From Klebsiella electrica (GTDB lineage Bacteria; Pseudomonadota; Gammaproteobacteria; Enterobacterales; Enterobacteriaceae): 64,000 nt of DNA. A program made the translations under genes and the position numbers. The stretch covers positions 1,984,001 through 2,048,000 of the forward strand of contig NZ_CP041247.1 in NCBI RefSeq assembly GCF_006711645.1. Reading direction: 5' to 3'. Below the pieces are notes generated by a model, which saw nothing but the letters and a program-made list of their open reading frames with translations, had not been told where the DNA came from and searched no databases. This document shows positions 1-7,842 of the stretch, piece by piece (position 1 is the first letter of the stretch; each line of letters starts with the position of its first letter).

Positions 1-77
1 TCACCAAAGATGGCGTTCGTGTACAGCTGACTTCTGGTATGTCAATGATTGTACGCGCAGAACACCTGGTGTTCTGA
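1..77 (+). CDS. proQ: RNA chaperone ProQ, 3' end only
   Basis: The window opens inside a gene. Read in the phase starting at base 3, it encodes 24 residues ending in RAEHLVF and then TGA at 75-77. This matches the C-terminal Tudor-like domain of ProQ, which lies directly upstream of prc in enterobacteria. ProQ is a FinO-domain RNA chaperone that binds many sRNAs and mRNA 3' ends; the FinO domain is outside the window. The stop is 19 bases from the prc start, consistent with the known proQ-prc operon. Confidence 0.9.
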   Translation, partial: TKDGVRVQLTSGMSMIVRAEHLVF

Positions 78-96
78 AACGGAGGCCGGGCCAGGC

Positions 97-2145
97 ATGA
101 ACAAATTCTTTAAGCTCACCGCGTTTGCGGGCCTGCTGGCAATAGCAGGCCATGCGTTCGCCGTGGACGATATCACTCGAGTTGACCAAATCCCCGTGCT
201 GAAAGAAGAGCCGCAGCACGCGACGGTGAGCGAGCGCGTAACCTCGCGCTTTACCCGTTCTCACTATCGGCAATTTGATCTCGACGACGCCTTCTCGGCA
301 AAAATTTTCGACCGCTATCTGAATCTGCTGGACTACAGCCACAACGTGCTGTTGGCCAGTGATGTTGCTCAGTTCTCGGCGAAGAAGAATCAAATCGGCG
401 ATGAGCTGCGTACGGGAAAGCTGGACGTTTTTTACGACCTGTATAACCTGGCGCAGAAGCGTCGTTTTGAGCGCTATCAGTATGCATTAAAGGTGCTGGA
501 ACGTCCGATGGACTTTACCGGCAACGACAACTTTAACCTTGACCGCAGCAAAGCCCCCTGGCCGAAAGACGAAGCCGAGCTCAACGCGCTGTGGGACGCC
601 AAGGTTAAGTTTGACCAGCTGAGCCTGAAGCTCACTGGCAAAGATGATAAAGAAATTCGCGATACCTTAACGCGTCGCTACAAATTCGCCATTCGTCGTC
701 TGGCGCAGTCCAACAGCGAAGACGTGTTCTCGCTGGCGATGACCGCTTTCGCTCGCGAGATCGACCCGCACACCAACTATCTCTCCCCGCGCAATACCGA
801 ACAGTTCAATACCGAAATGAGCCTGTCGCTTGAAGGTATCGGCGCGGTACTGCAAATGGATGACGACTATACGGTCATCAATTCGCTGGTTGCCGGCGGT
901 CCGGCGGCGAAGAGTAAATCGATCGCCGTCGGCGATCGTATTGTCGGCGTCGGCCAGACGGGTAAAGGTATGGTTGACGTCATCGGCTGGCGTCTGGATG
1001 ACGTTGTCGCGCTGATTAAAGGGCCGAAGGGCAGCAAAGTGCGTCTCGAAATTCTGCCTGCCGGTAAGGGTGCCAAAACCCGTATCGTCACGCTGACCCG
1101 AGAGCGCATTCGTCTTGAAGACCGCGCGGTGAAAATGTCGGTGAAAACCGTCGGCAAACAGAAAGTCGGCGTGCTGGATATCCCGGGCTTCTACGTTGGC
1201 CTGACGGATGACGTCAAGGTGCAGCTGCAGAAGCTGGAGAAACAAAACGTCAGCAGCATTGTTATCGATCTGCGCGGTAACGGTGGCGGGGCGCTGACCG
1301 AAGCCGTTTCGCTTTCTGGCCTGTTTATTCCATCCGGCCCGGTTGTCCAGGTTCGCGACAACAACGGCAAGGTGCGTGAAGACAGCGATACCGATGGCGT
1401 GGTGTACTACAAAGGCCCGCTGGTGGTGCTGGTCGATCGTTTCAGCGCCTCGGCGTCTGAAATTTTCGCCGCTGCGATGCAGGATTATGGCCGCGCGCTG
1501 ATCGTCGGGGAGCCGACCTTCGGTAAAGGGACCGTCCAGCAGTACCGTTCGCTGAACCGTATCTACGATCAGATGCTGCGCCCTGACTGGCCGGCGCTGG
1601 GTTCCGTACAGTACACCATCCAGAAATTCTATCGCATCAACGGCGGTAGTACTCAGCGCAAGGGCGTCACGCCGGACATCATGATGCCGACCGGTAGCGA
1701 AGAGCGTGAGACCGGCGAGCAGTATGAAGATAACGCGCTGCCGTGGGATAGCGTCAATGCGGCGACCTACGTGAAATCTGGTGATTTACAGCCGTTTAAT
1801 CCGCAGTTGCTGAAGCTGCACGAGGCGCGGATCGCCAAAGATCCTGAGTTCCAGTACATCATGAAGGACATCGCTCGCTATAACGCAATGAAAGATAAGC
1901 GTTATATTGTTTCTCTCAACTACGCTCAGCGTGAGAAAGAGAACGAAGAAGACGATGCGACGCGCCTGGCACGGATTAACGACCGCCTGAAACGCGAAGG
2001 TAAGCCGCTGCTGAAGAAACTGGACGATCTGCCGAAGGACTACCAGGAGCCGGATCCGTATCTTGATGAGACGGTCCGCATTGCGGTCGACCTCGCGCAT
2101 CTTGAGAAAGAGATGCCCGCGGTAGAACCGCCGGTCAGCAAATAA
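97..2145 (+). CDS. prc: Tail-specific periplasmic protease Prc (Tsp)
   Basis: Encodes 682 residues, the length of E. coli Prc. The protease degrades periplasmic proteins with apolar C-termini, matures FtsI and, with NlpI, controls the peptidoglycan endopeptidase MepS. A signal peptide (MNKFFKLTAFAGLLAIAGHAFA) opens the protein, a PDZ domain lies near residues 240-320, and the S41 protease domain carries the catalytic pair Ser452 (in SASASE) and Lys477 (in FGKGT), at codons 1450 and 1525. The ATG at 97 is chosen over an in-frame TTG at 49 because it gives the signal peptide at once and has GGAGG at 81-85. It follows proQ closely, so co-transcription is likely. Confidence 0.97.
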   Translation: MNKFFKLTAFAGLLAIAGHAFAVDDITRVDQIPVLKEEPQHATVSERVTSRFTRSHYRQFDLDDAFSAKIFDRYLNLLDYSHNVLLASDVAQFSAKKNQIGDELRTGKLDVFYDLYNLAQKRRFERYQYALKVLERPMDFTGNDNFNLDRSKAPWPKDEAELNALWDAKVKFDQLSLKLTGKDDKEIRDTLTRRYKFAIRRLAQSNSEDVFSLAMTAFAREIDPHTNYLSPRNTEQFNTEMSLSLEGIGAVLQMDDDYTVINSLVAGGPAAKSKSIAVGDRIVGVGQTGKGMVDVIGWRLDDVVALIKGPKGSKVRLEILPAGKGAKTRIVTLTRERIRLEDRAVKMSVKTVGKQKVGVLDIPGFYVGLTDDVKVQLQKLEKQNVSSIVIDLRGNGGGALTEAVSLSGLFIPSGPVVQVRDNNGKVREDSDTDGVVYYKGPLVVLVDRFSASASEIFAAAMQDYGRALIVGEPTFGKGTVQQYRSLNRIYDQMLRPDWPALGSVQYTIQKFYRINGGSTQRKGVTPDIMMPTGSEERETGEQYEDNALPWDSVNAATYVKSGDLQPFNPQLLKLHEARIAKDPEFQYIMKDIARYNAMKDKRYIVSLNYAQREKENEEDDATRLARINDRLKREGKPLLKKLDDLPKDYQEPDPYLDETVRIAVDLAHLEKEMPAVEPPVSK

Positions 2146-2152
2146 GCACCCA

Positions 2153-2180
2153 ACGGGCACAATCATTGTGCCCGTTTTTC
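2153..2180 (+). terminator. Rho-independent terminator after prc
   Basis: A ten-base perfect stem (ACGGGCACAA / TTGTGCCCGT, loop TCA) begins eight bases after the prc stop and is followed by TTTTTC. Confidence 0.85.
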
Positions 2181-2302
2181 TTTCCGTCACCCGCCAGAAC
2201 GACCTCTCTGATACATACAAAATGTCAACAACTTATGTGGATGTCAGTTCGATGTGACAAAATGTAAAGTTGTGTTTTTCTCGTGACTTAGCGGGGCCTG
2301 AT

Positions 2303-2330
2303 CGTTGAAAATTAACGTTCTACCCATACG
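2303..2330 (+). promoter_or_regulatory. Candidate sigma-32 promoter of htpX
   Basis: GTTGAAA at 2304-2310 and CCCATAC at 2323-2329 resemble the -35 and -10 elements of heat-shock (RpoH) promoters with a 12-base spacer. E. coli htpX is known to be RpoH- and CpxR-controlled, so such a site is expected about 50 bases before the start codon. The match is partial and was found by eye. Confidence 0.35.
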
Positions 2331-2381
2331 ATATGGGTAATCGCATAGTGCGTTTTGTTAAATCGAGGTTAAAAGAAAATT

Positions 2382-3263
2382 ATGATGCGAATCGCGCTTT
2401 TCCTGTTGACCAACCTGGCAGTGATGGTGGTATTCGGGCTGGTGTTAAGCCTGACGGGAATTCAGTCAAGCAGCATGACCGGGTTACTGATCATGGCGCT
2501 GCTTTTTGGTTTTGGTGGTTCGATCGTTTCGCTGATGATGTCGAAATGGATGGCGCTGAAATCCGTAGGTGGGGAAGTCATTGAGCAGCCGCGCAATGAA
2601 ACAGAACGCTGGCTGATGAACACCGTCGCGCAGCAGGCGCAGCAGGCGGGTATCGGCATGCCGCAGGTTGCTATCTACCACGCGCCGGATATCAACGCGT
2701 TTGCCACCGGCGCACGCCGCGATGCTTCTCTGGTCGCCGTAAGCACCGGGCTGTTGCAAAACATGAGTCGTGACGAAGCTGAAGCGGTCATCGCCCACGA
2801 AATCAGCCACATCGCCAACGGCGACATGGTCACGATGACGCTGATTCAGGGGGTAGTGAACACCTTCGTTATCTTTATCTCGCGTGTTATCGCGCAGATT
2901 GCCGCCGGCTTTTTGGGCGGAAACCGGGATGACAGTGAAAGCAGCAATGGCAACCCGCTGATTTACTTTGCCGTAGCGACCGTGCTGGAACTGGTGTTCG
3001 GTATTCTGGCCAGCATTATTACCATGTGGTTCTCGCGCTACCGTGAATTCCACGCCGATGCCGGGTCTGCCAGACTGGTTGGCCGTGAGAAAATGATTGC
3101 CGCGCTGCAGCGCCTGAAAACCAGCTACGAGCCGCAGGAAGCCAGCAGCATGATGGCGTTCTGCATTAACGGCAAGGCGAAGTCGATGAGTGAACTGTTC
3201 ATGACGCACCCGCCGCTGGATAAACGTATTGAAGCGCTGCGCAGCGGTGAATACCTGAAGTAA
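2382..3263 (+). CDS. htpX: Membrane zinc metalloprotease HtpX
   Basis: Encodes 293 residues, identical in length to E. coli HtpX, an inner-membrane M48 protease that cuts misfolded membrane proteins and overlaps in function with FtsH. Two N-terminal membrane helices (about residues 4-24 and 34-54) are followed by the zinc site HEISH at 139-143, whose first histidine codon is at 2796. Two further hydrophobic segments (about 157-177 and 193-213) precede the EFHAD region carrying the third ligand. The protein starts MMRIALFLL as in E. coli. It stands alone between two terminators, with a possible heat-shock promoter upstream. Confidence 0.97.
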   Translation: MMRIALFLLTNLAVMVVFGLVLSLTGIQSSSMTGLLIMALLFGFGGSIVSLMMSKWMALKSVGGEVIEQPRNETERWLMNTVAQQAQQAGIGMPQVAIYHAPDINAFATGARRDASLVAVSTGLLQNMSRDEAEAVIAHEISHIANGDMVTMTLIQGVVNTFVIFISRVIAQIAAGFLGGNRDDSESSNGNPLIYFAVATVLELVFGILASIITMWFSRYREFHADAGSARLVGREKMIAALQRLKTSYEPQEASSMMAFCINGKAKSMSELFMTHPPLDKRIEALRSGEYLK

Positions 3264-3280
3264 CGTGTGGCAGAGTAGAT

Positions 3281-3316
3281 AAAAAATCCGCGACCTTCGG
3301 GCAGCGGATTTTTTTA
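3281..3316. terminator. Bidirectional terminator between htpX and yebQ
   Basis: AAAAAATCCGC and GCGGATTTTTTT flank a short loop. A/T runs on both sides let it serve htpX on the plus strand and yebQ on the minus strand. Confidence 0.85.
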
Positions 3317-3339
3317 TGGCCGCAGCGTGGCGAGAGCGG

Positions 3340-4713
3340 CTACTGTACCGGTCGAGGCTGAGTCACGCGGAGCCCGCTGACGGCGGCGGCAATCACCGCC
3401 AGTCCACCGGCCAGCAGCAGGGCGCTGTGGGTGCCGCTGTTGCCCTGCAGGTTAAGCAGCAGGGCAACCAGCGCTGCGCCGGTACTTTGACCAAGCAGAC
3501 GCGCGGTCCCCAGCATTCCGCTGGCACCGCCGCTGCGATGGCCCGGGGCGGAAGAGATGATGGTATGGTTGTTCGGCGACTGGAACAGGCCAAAACCGGC
3601 GCCGCACAGCGCCATGCGCCAGATAATATCCAGATCGGAGGGCGACGCGGGCAACAGCGCGAGGCCAAACAGACCGCAGGCCATCACCAGCAGGCCGATG
3701 GCCCCCAGTAATCCCGCGTGCACTTTCTCAATCATATAACCCGCCAGCGGCGCCATCACCATAGTAGCCAGAGGCCATGGCGTCAGCAGCAAGCCGGTTT
3801 CGACTTCGCTGCGGCCCATCATCGATTGCAGGAAGAAGGGCAGAGAAACCAGCGCCAGCATTTGCGCGCAGAATGAGCAAATGGAGGTGCAGATAGAAAG
3901 GGAAAACAGCGGGATGCGCAGCAGATCAATCGGCAACAGCGGGACCGGCATCTGCAGCTGGCGGCGCACAAAGAAAAAACCGATGACCAGCATCGCGACC
4001 ACTTCCGCAAGCACGACCCGTCCCGACTGGCCCTGGGCAAAACCGCCGAGAGCGGTGATCAACAGGCCAAACGTCAGCGCATTCATGATGGCGCTGGGGA
4101 GATCGAAGCGAGTGATTTTACTCCGGCCAACGTTCGCCGGCAGGTAACGCAGGGCGAGGATAAGCGACACAATCCCGAGTGGGATATTAATAAAAAACAG
4201 CCATTGCCAGGAGGCGACCGAGAGAATCGCCGCCGCAATGGTGGGACCGGCGGCTGATGAAACTGCCACCACAAAGGAGTTAATCCCCATGCCGCGCCCC
4301 AGAAAACGCTGTGGGAAAATCAGCCGGATCAGCGCCGTATTGACGCTCATCAGCGCGGCGCCGCCAAGGCCCTGCGCGACGCGGGCCAGCGTCAGCATCT
4401 GTAGACTATGGGAAAGCGCGCAGGCGAGCGAAGTGAGAGTAAACAGCGCAAGGCCGATTTTATAAATACGTCGATAGCCGAACATATCACCGAGAAAAGA
4501 GAGCGGCAGAAGGGCAATGACGATGGCTATCTGGTAGGCGTTGACAATCCAGATTGACGCCGCCGGTGAAGCGTTTAAATCGGTGGCGATAGTCGGCAGA
4601 GCCACGTTGGCTATTGCGCCGTCGAGCACCGCCATGGCCAGCCCTAAAACGATGGTCAGCATTGCGCCGTAGCGCTGCGGCAAAGGCAGGCCATCGGAAA
4701 TATTTTTATCCAT
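3340..4713 (-). CDS. yebQ: Putative MFS drug exporter YebQ
   Basis: Encodes 457 residues, like E. coli YebQ, a 14-helix DHA2-type major facilitator of unproven substrate, probably a drug/proton antiporter. The first helix carries the family pattern LDGAIANVALPTIA (about residues 30-43). The loop between helices 2 and 3 has GDMFGYRRIY, the conserved DxxGxRR motif. Hydrophobic segments continue to near residue 445. It faces away from kdgR and ends at the htpX terminator, exactly as in E. coli. E. coli KdgR has been linked to neighbouring transport functions, but no convincing operator is visible here. Confidence 0.9.
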   Translation of the reverse strand: MDKNISDGLPLPQRYGAMLTIVLGLAMAVLDGAIANVALPTIATDLNASPAASIWIVNAYQIAIVIALLPLSFLGDMFGYRRIYKIGLALFTLTSLACALSHSLQMLTLARVAQGLGGAALMSVNTALIRLIFPQRFLGRGMGINSFVVAVSSAAGPTIAAAILSVASWQWLFFINIPLGIVSLILALRYLPANVGRSKITRFDLPSAIMNALTFGLLITALGGFAQGQSGRVVLAEVVAMLVIGFFFVRRQLQMPVPLLPIDLLRIPLFSLSICTSICSFCAQMLALVSLPFFLQSMMGRSEVETGLLLTPWPLATMVMAPLAGYMIEKVHAGLLGAIGLLVMACGLFGLALLPASPSDLDIIWRMALCGAGFGLFQSPNNHTIISSAPGHRSGGASGMLGTARLLGQSTGAALVALLLNLQGNSGTHSALLLAGGLAVIAAAVSGLRVTQPRPVQ

Positions 4714-4890
4714 GTTGAATATGCTTCTTGATGGTAATTATTCTCTGAGTAATGATTTTAGCATTGATTATTCAGCTGTATGTCGCAGATTTGTAACGAA
4801 TGAGCAGAAGAACGATTGCGAGGGGCGCGATGCGAATTTATAATAAAAACCGGTTCTGATTTTTATAAAACAGTTACGATGAGGTGATAA

Positions 4891-5682
4891 ATGGCAGTTG
4901 CAGATTTGGATAAACAGCCAGATTCTGTCTCTTCGGTATTGAAGGTTTTTGGCATTCTGCAGGCGCTTGGCGAAGAGCGTGAAATTGGCATTACCGAACT
5001 GTCCCAGCGCGTCATGATGTCAAAAAGCACCGTTTATCGCTTTTTGCAAACCATGAAATCGCTGGGCTATGTGGCGCAGGAAGGCGAATCTGAGAAATAC
5101 TCGCTGACGCTCAAGCTGTTCGAACTGGGCGCGCGTGCGCTACAGAATGTCGATCTGGTCCGCAGCGCCGACATCCAGATGCGCGAGCTTTCGCGGCTGA
5201 CCAAAGAGACGATCCACCTGGGGGCGCTGGATGAAGACAGCATCGTCTATATCCACAAAATCGACTCCATGTACAACCTGCGGATGTACTCACGCATTGG
5301 CCGCCGTAACCCGCTGTACAGCACCGCTATTGGTAAGGTGCTGCTGGCGTGGCGCGATCGCGCTGAAGTTGAGCAGATTCTTGAAGGCGTGGAATACAAA
5401 CGTAGCACCGAGAGGACCATTACCAGTACGCAAGCGCTGCTGGGCGTTCTGGATCAGGTTCGTCAGCAGGGCTACGGCGAAGATAATGAAGAGCAGGAAG
5501 AAGGGCTGCGCTGCATCGGCGTACCGGTTTTCGACCGCTTTGGCGTAGTGATTGCGGGCCTGAGCATCTCCTTCCCGACGCTGCGTTTCTCCGAAGAGCG
5601 TCTGAGTGAATACGTGGCAATGTTGCACACGGCGGCGCGTAAGATTTCTGAGCAGATGGGGTATAACGACTATCCATTCTGA
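4891..5682 (+). CDS. kdgR: IclR-family repressor KdgR
   Basis: Encodes 263 residues, full length for KdgR, the repressor of pectin/hexuronate catabolism genes that responds to 2-keto-3-deoxygluconate. The N-terminal winged helix-turn-helix covers about residues 15-75, with recognition region MMSKSTVYRFLQTMKSLGY. The C-terminal IclR effector domain runs from about 85 to 255 and includes the conserved STAIGKVLLAW segment. A purine-rich GATGAGG lies just before the ATG. The 177 bases between it and the divergent yebQ should hold both promoters. Confidence 0.96.
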   Translation: MAVADLDKQPDSVSSVLKVFGILQALGEEREIGITELSQRVMMSKSTVYRFLQTMKSLGYVAQEGESEKYSLTLKLFELGARALQNVDLVRSADIQMRELSRLTKETIHLGALDEDSIVYIHKIDSMYNLRMYSRIGRRNPLYSTAIGKVLLAWRDRAEVEQILEGVEYKRSTERTITSTQALLGVLDQVRQQGYGEDNEEQEEGLRCIGVPVFDRFGVVIAGLSISFPTLRFSEERLSEYVAMLHTAARKISEQMGYNDYPF

Positions 5683-5706
5683 CCGAATGGCGGTCTGGTC
5701 GGTTGA

Positions 5707-5737
5707 GCGACAGCGGGGATGCGTTTCCCGCTATCGC
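5707..5737. terminator. Hairpin between convergent kdgR and yobH
   Basis: GCGACAGCGGG and CCCGCTATCGC form an imperfect stem around GATGCGTTT. It lies between the convergent kdgR and yobH stops and ends in GTTTATG, so it may terminate both; the U-tract is weak. Confidence 0.45.
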
Positions 5738-5746
5738 GTTTATGCA

Positions 5747-5986
5747 TCAACCTTTATCGATAACGGTTTCGCTTTTACGTAAAATCGGGCAGTCGGTAAC
5801 ACCGATAATACCGCTATCAGAATGAACATATTGTGCGGTACTGGTGCCGCGAGCCGTCAGATATTTACACTGAAGCCCCAGCCCCGCAGCGTTCTCATTG
5901 CTGCCAATCAGAATGCCATAGCCGCTCAATAATATCCCAATCCATACAATAGCCAGTACGACAATGGAACGAATGATTAATCGCAT
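5747..5986 (-). CDS. yobH: YobH family small membrane/secreted protein
   Basis: Encodes 79 residues, the length of E. coli YobH, whose function is unknown. An N-terminal hydrophobic segment (MRLIIRSIVVLAIVWIGILL) is a membrane anchor or signal peptide. It is followed by a short domain with two cysteines, in LGLQCKYL and VTDCPIL, that could pair in the periplasm. Position between kdgR and mgrB matches E. coli. It is transcribed away from mgrB. Confidence 0.88.
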   Translation of the reverse strand: MRLIIRSIVVLAIVWIGILLSGYGILIGSNENAAGLGLQCKYLTARGTSTAQYVHSDSGIIGVTDCPILRKSETVIDKG

Positions 5987-6079
5987 TGTTGCCTCATAGT
6001 TTGCGTTATCCCTGAGTTTATTTTGCCAGCTACACGTCTTGAAACAAGTCTATGATTCCTAAACTTGTCTTTCGTATTA

Positions 6080-6096
6080 CAGTTAGCCACGGTTTA
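6080..6096 (+). promoter_or_regulatory. PhoP box of mgrB
   Basis: CAGTTA-N5-GGTTTA matches the PhoP direct repeat (T/G)GTTTA-N5-(T/G)GTTTA, with a perfect second half. A TGTTAT hexamer about ten bases downstream can act as -10. mgrB is a classical PhoP target and feeds back on PhoQ, so the site fits its neighbour. Confidence 0.75.
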
Positions 6097-6145
6097 AGAT
6101 GCTCATGTTATCCTGGAACCATCTGATACTGATGCGGAGAATGGA

Positions 6146-6289
6146 GTGAAAAAATTACGCTGGGTTTTGCTGATAGTCATCATAGCGGGCTGTTTGTTGC
6201 TGTGGACTCAGATGCTTAACGTAATGTGCGATCAAGATGTACAGTTTTTCAGCGGCATCTGCACAATCAACAAGTTTATCCCCTGGTAA
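6146..6289 (+). CDS. mgrB: PhoQ inhibitor peptide MgrB
   Basis: Encodes 47 residues and matches Klebsiella MgrB: a short basic start (MKKLRW), one membrane helix (about residues 6-22), and a periplasmic tail with Cys28 and Cys39 plus the terminal FIPW. MgrB binds PhoQ in the inner membrane and dampens PhoPQ signalling. Its loss in Klebsiella causes colistin resistance through lipid A modification. Here it is intact, with no insertion or premature stop. The start is GTG; the upstream ATGs at 6132 and 6141 are out of frame. An AATGGAG just before it can serve as ribosome binding site. Confidence 0.96.
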   Translation: MKKLRWVLLIVIIAGCLLLWTQMLNVMCDQDVQFFSGICTINKFIPW

Positions 6290-6363
6290 GACATTTTTCT
6301 GACGACCGATTTCCTTCTGCTGCGCGAGTGGTAGAATGTACGCCTTCTCTTTGAGGTGGTGAA

Positions 6364-6648
6364 ATGAGTGAGTTACTGAATCCTGGGTTCTTAAATCTGG
6401 CATCGCTGGCACTGTCCGTCGTGCTGCTGCTTGTCGGTTTGTTGTTATGGTTTTTTGTTAATCGCGCAAGCTCGCGCACCAACGCGCAGATTGAACTGCT
6501 GCAGGCGTTACTGGACCAGCAAAAGCGGCAAAATGCGCTGCTGCGCCGTCTCTGTGAAGCCAATGAGCCTGAGAAAGAAGAGGTTACTAAGACTTCGGCG
6601 GGAGAGAAAGACGATGACGACTTTATCCGTCTCGTCGCCGAACGGTAA
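6364..6648 (+). CDS. yebO: YebO family single-pass membrane protein
   Basis: Encodes 94 residues; E. coli YebO has 95 and unknown function. A membrane helix spans about residues 14-35 (SLALSVVLLLVGLLLWFFV). A charged, probably coiled-coil cytoplasmic part follows (QIELLQALLDQQKRQNALL), ending in the conserved DDDFIRLVAER. It follows mgrB on the same strand by 74 bases, with GAGGTGGTGAA as ribosome binding site, and may be read through from the PhoP-controlled promoter. Confidence 0.9.
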   Translation: MSELLNPGFLNLASLALSVVLLLVGLLLWFFVNRASSRTNAQIELLQALLDQQKRQNALLRRLCEANEPEKEEVTKTSAGEKDDDDFIRLVAER

Positions 6649-7284
6649 CTGACTGACAGGTGTGCACCGCCTCGGTGTGCACCTGGATCAATGGGGCTCT
6701 ATAACTTTTTCTTATCCTTTCCGATCGTTTTGTTACACTTCCTCGCACGCTGAATGTGTCCCTGCTCCCAATTCTGGCTATTGACGCCATTGATTTTTTA
6801 GTTATTCAAATTAAATAATAACAATCTGTTTTAATTGTCTGATGAAAAAATATCGTCATGAATGCTTCATGTTTGAATTGTAATATAAATAATATTTATA
6901 ACGTAATCGTGTGACAATTTTATATCTCTACCTCCGCAGAATTTAAGCGAAATTTCGACTATAGATATGACCTTTTATACGCATCATTATGCACCGGCCC
7001 TGACCCTGGCTGCTGAAATGCGCTGGCAGAATAGCCCGTTGTCTGGACGAAGCGAAGTTGTTGAGCTAGGGTAAAAAAAGTTGCAACCATAGGGTTGGCG
7101 ATAGAGCGAATCCCGTGGCAGCGGCAAGGGTAGCCCTCGGCGGTAAAGACGCATAAATGTGCAGGTGATCAAATGATTCCCTTATAATTTGTGCGAAGGA
7201 TCGAGACACGTTTAAAAATGGCTTGCCATTATTTACGTTGTATGTGATAACACCTTTCGGGTTAAACGAGGTACAGTTCTGTTT
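6649..7284 (+). other. Long non-coding stretch upstream of yobF-cspC
   Basis: No convincing gene is seen here. The 5' end has a ten-base stem with two G-U pairs (GGTGTGCACC twice, around GCCTC, 6659-6683) without a U-tract. Bases 6780-6960 are strongly AT-rich. The 3' part (about 7080-7280) is probably promoter and long leader for yobF-cspC, as in E. coli where this mRNA has a structured leader. Confidence 0.5.
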
Positions 7285-7401
7285 ATGTGTGGCATTTTCA
7301 GTAAAGAAGTCCTGAGTAAACACGTTGTCGTTGAATACCGCTTCTCTGCCGAACCTTATATTAGTGCCTCATGCAGTAACGTGTCAGTTTTATCTATGTA
7401 A
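7285..7401 (+). CDS. yobF: YobF stress-induced small protein (short form)
   Basis: ATG at 7285 opens 38 codons whose product starts [14 protein letters not shown], like E. coli YobF, a small heat-stress-induced protein of unknown function encoded just before cspC. The E. coli protein continues for about nine more residues; here TAA follows the Met of VLSM, so the product ends earlier although the surrounding DNA still resembles the E. coli gene. It is cotranscribed with cspC, whose start is 40 bases on. Confidence 0.85.
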   Translation: MCGIFSKEVLSKHVVVEYRFSAEPYISASCSNVSVLSM

Positions 7402-7441
7402 GCGCCTGTGGGCGAAGAAAACAGTCTAAGGAATTTTGCAA

Positions 7442-7651
7442 ATGGCAAAGATTAAAGGTCAAGTTAAGTGGTTCAACGAGTCTAAAGGTTTTGGTTTCAT
7501 TACTCCGGCTGATGGCAGCAAAGACGTGTTCGTACACTTCTCCGCTATCCAGGGTAATGGCTTCAAAACTCTGGCTGAAGGCCAGAACGTTGAGTTCGAA
7601 ATTCAGGACGGCCAGAAAGGTCCGGCTGCAGTTAACGTTACTGCTATCTGA
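7442..7651 (+). CDS. cspC: Cold-shock-family RNA chaperone CspC
   Basis: Encodes 69 residues with the RNA-binding motifs KGFGFI (RNP1) and VFVHF (RNP2) in a single OB-fold. By recall it is identical to E. coli CspC, which is made constitutively at 37 degrees, binds mRNAs, stabilises rpoS message and antagonises termination. The ATG at 7442 is used rather than the TTG two codons upstream because it has AAGGAATTTTGCAA before it and gives the family start [11 protein letters not shown]. It is the second gene of the yobF-cspC unit and is followed by a terminator. Confidence 0.98.
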
Positions 7652-7676
7652 TTCAAGACCACTCATCTTGTAAGAA

Positions 7677-7705
7677 AAGCCTCGCCTCTGCGGGGCTTTT
7701 TAGTC
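7677..7705 (+). terminator. Terminator of yobF-cspC
   Basis: AGCCTCGC / GCGGGGCT stem (one G-T pair) with a four-base loop, followed by TTTTTAG. Confidence 0.85.
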
Positions 7706-7842
7706 TTTATTGCAAAATATGTCCATTTTTCCCCTTCCGTCGCGCTTTGTTGCAAAACAACATCCTTATTCGCATAGTTTCGCATTCTGTTGTGCTGATT
7801 TTCTGTTAAATCAGAGGGTTGCAATATAATGCTGGAGCTACG

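Noticed and set aside
49..96. Upstream TTG start for prc adding 16 residues
   Set aside because: It overlaps the end of proQ, has no ribosome site, and delays the signal peptide that begins at the ATG at 97.
4714..4890. KdgR operator between yebQ and kdgR
   Set aside because: Only a loose ATAAAAA/TTTTTAT repeat is visible; it does not fit the KdgR consensus well enough.
6146..6289. mgrB inactivation linked to colistin resistance
   Set aside because: The gene is intact with all cysteines, a normal end and a good PhoP box.
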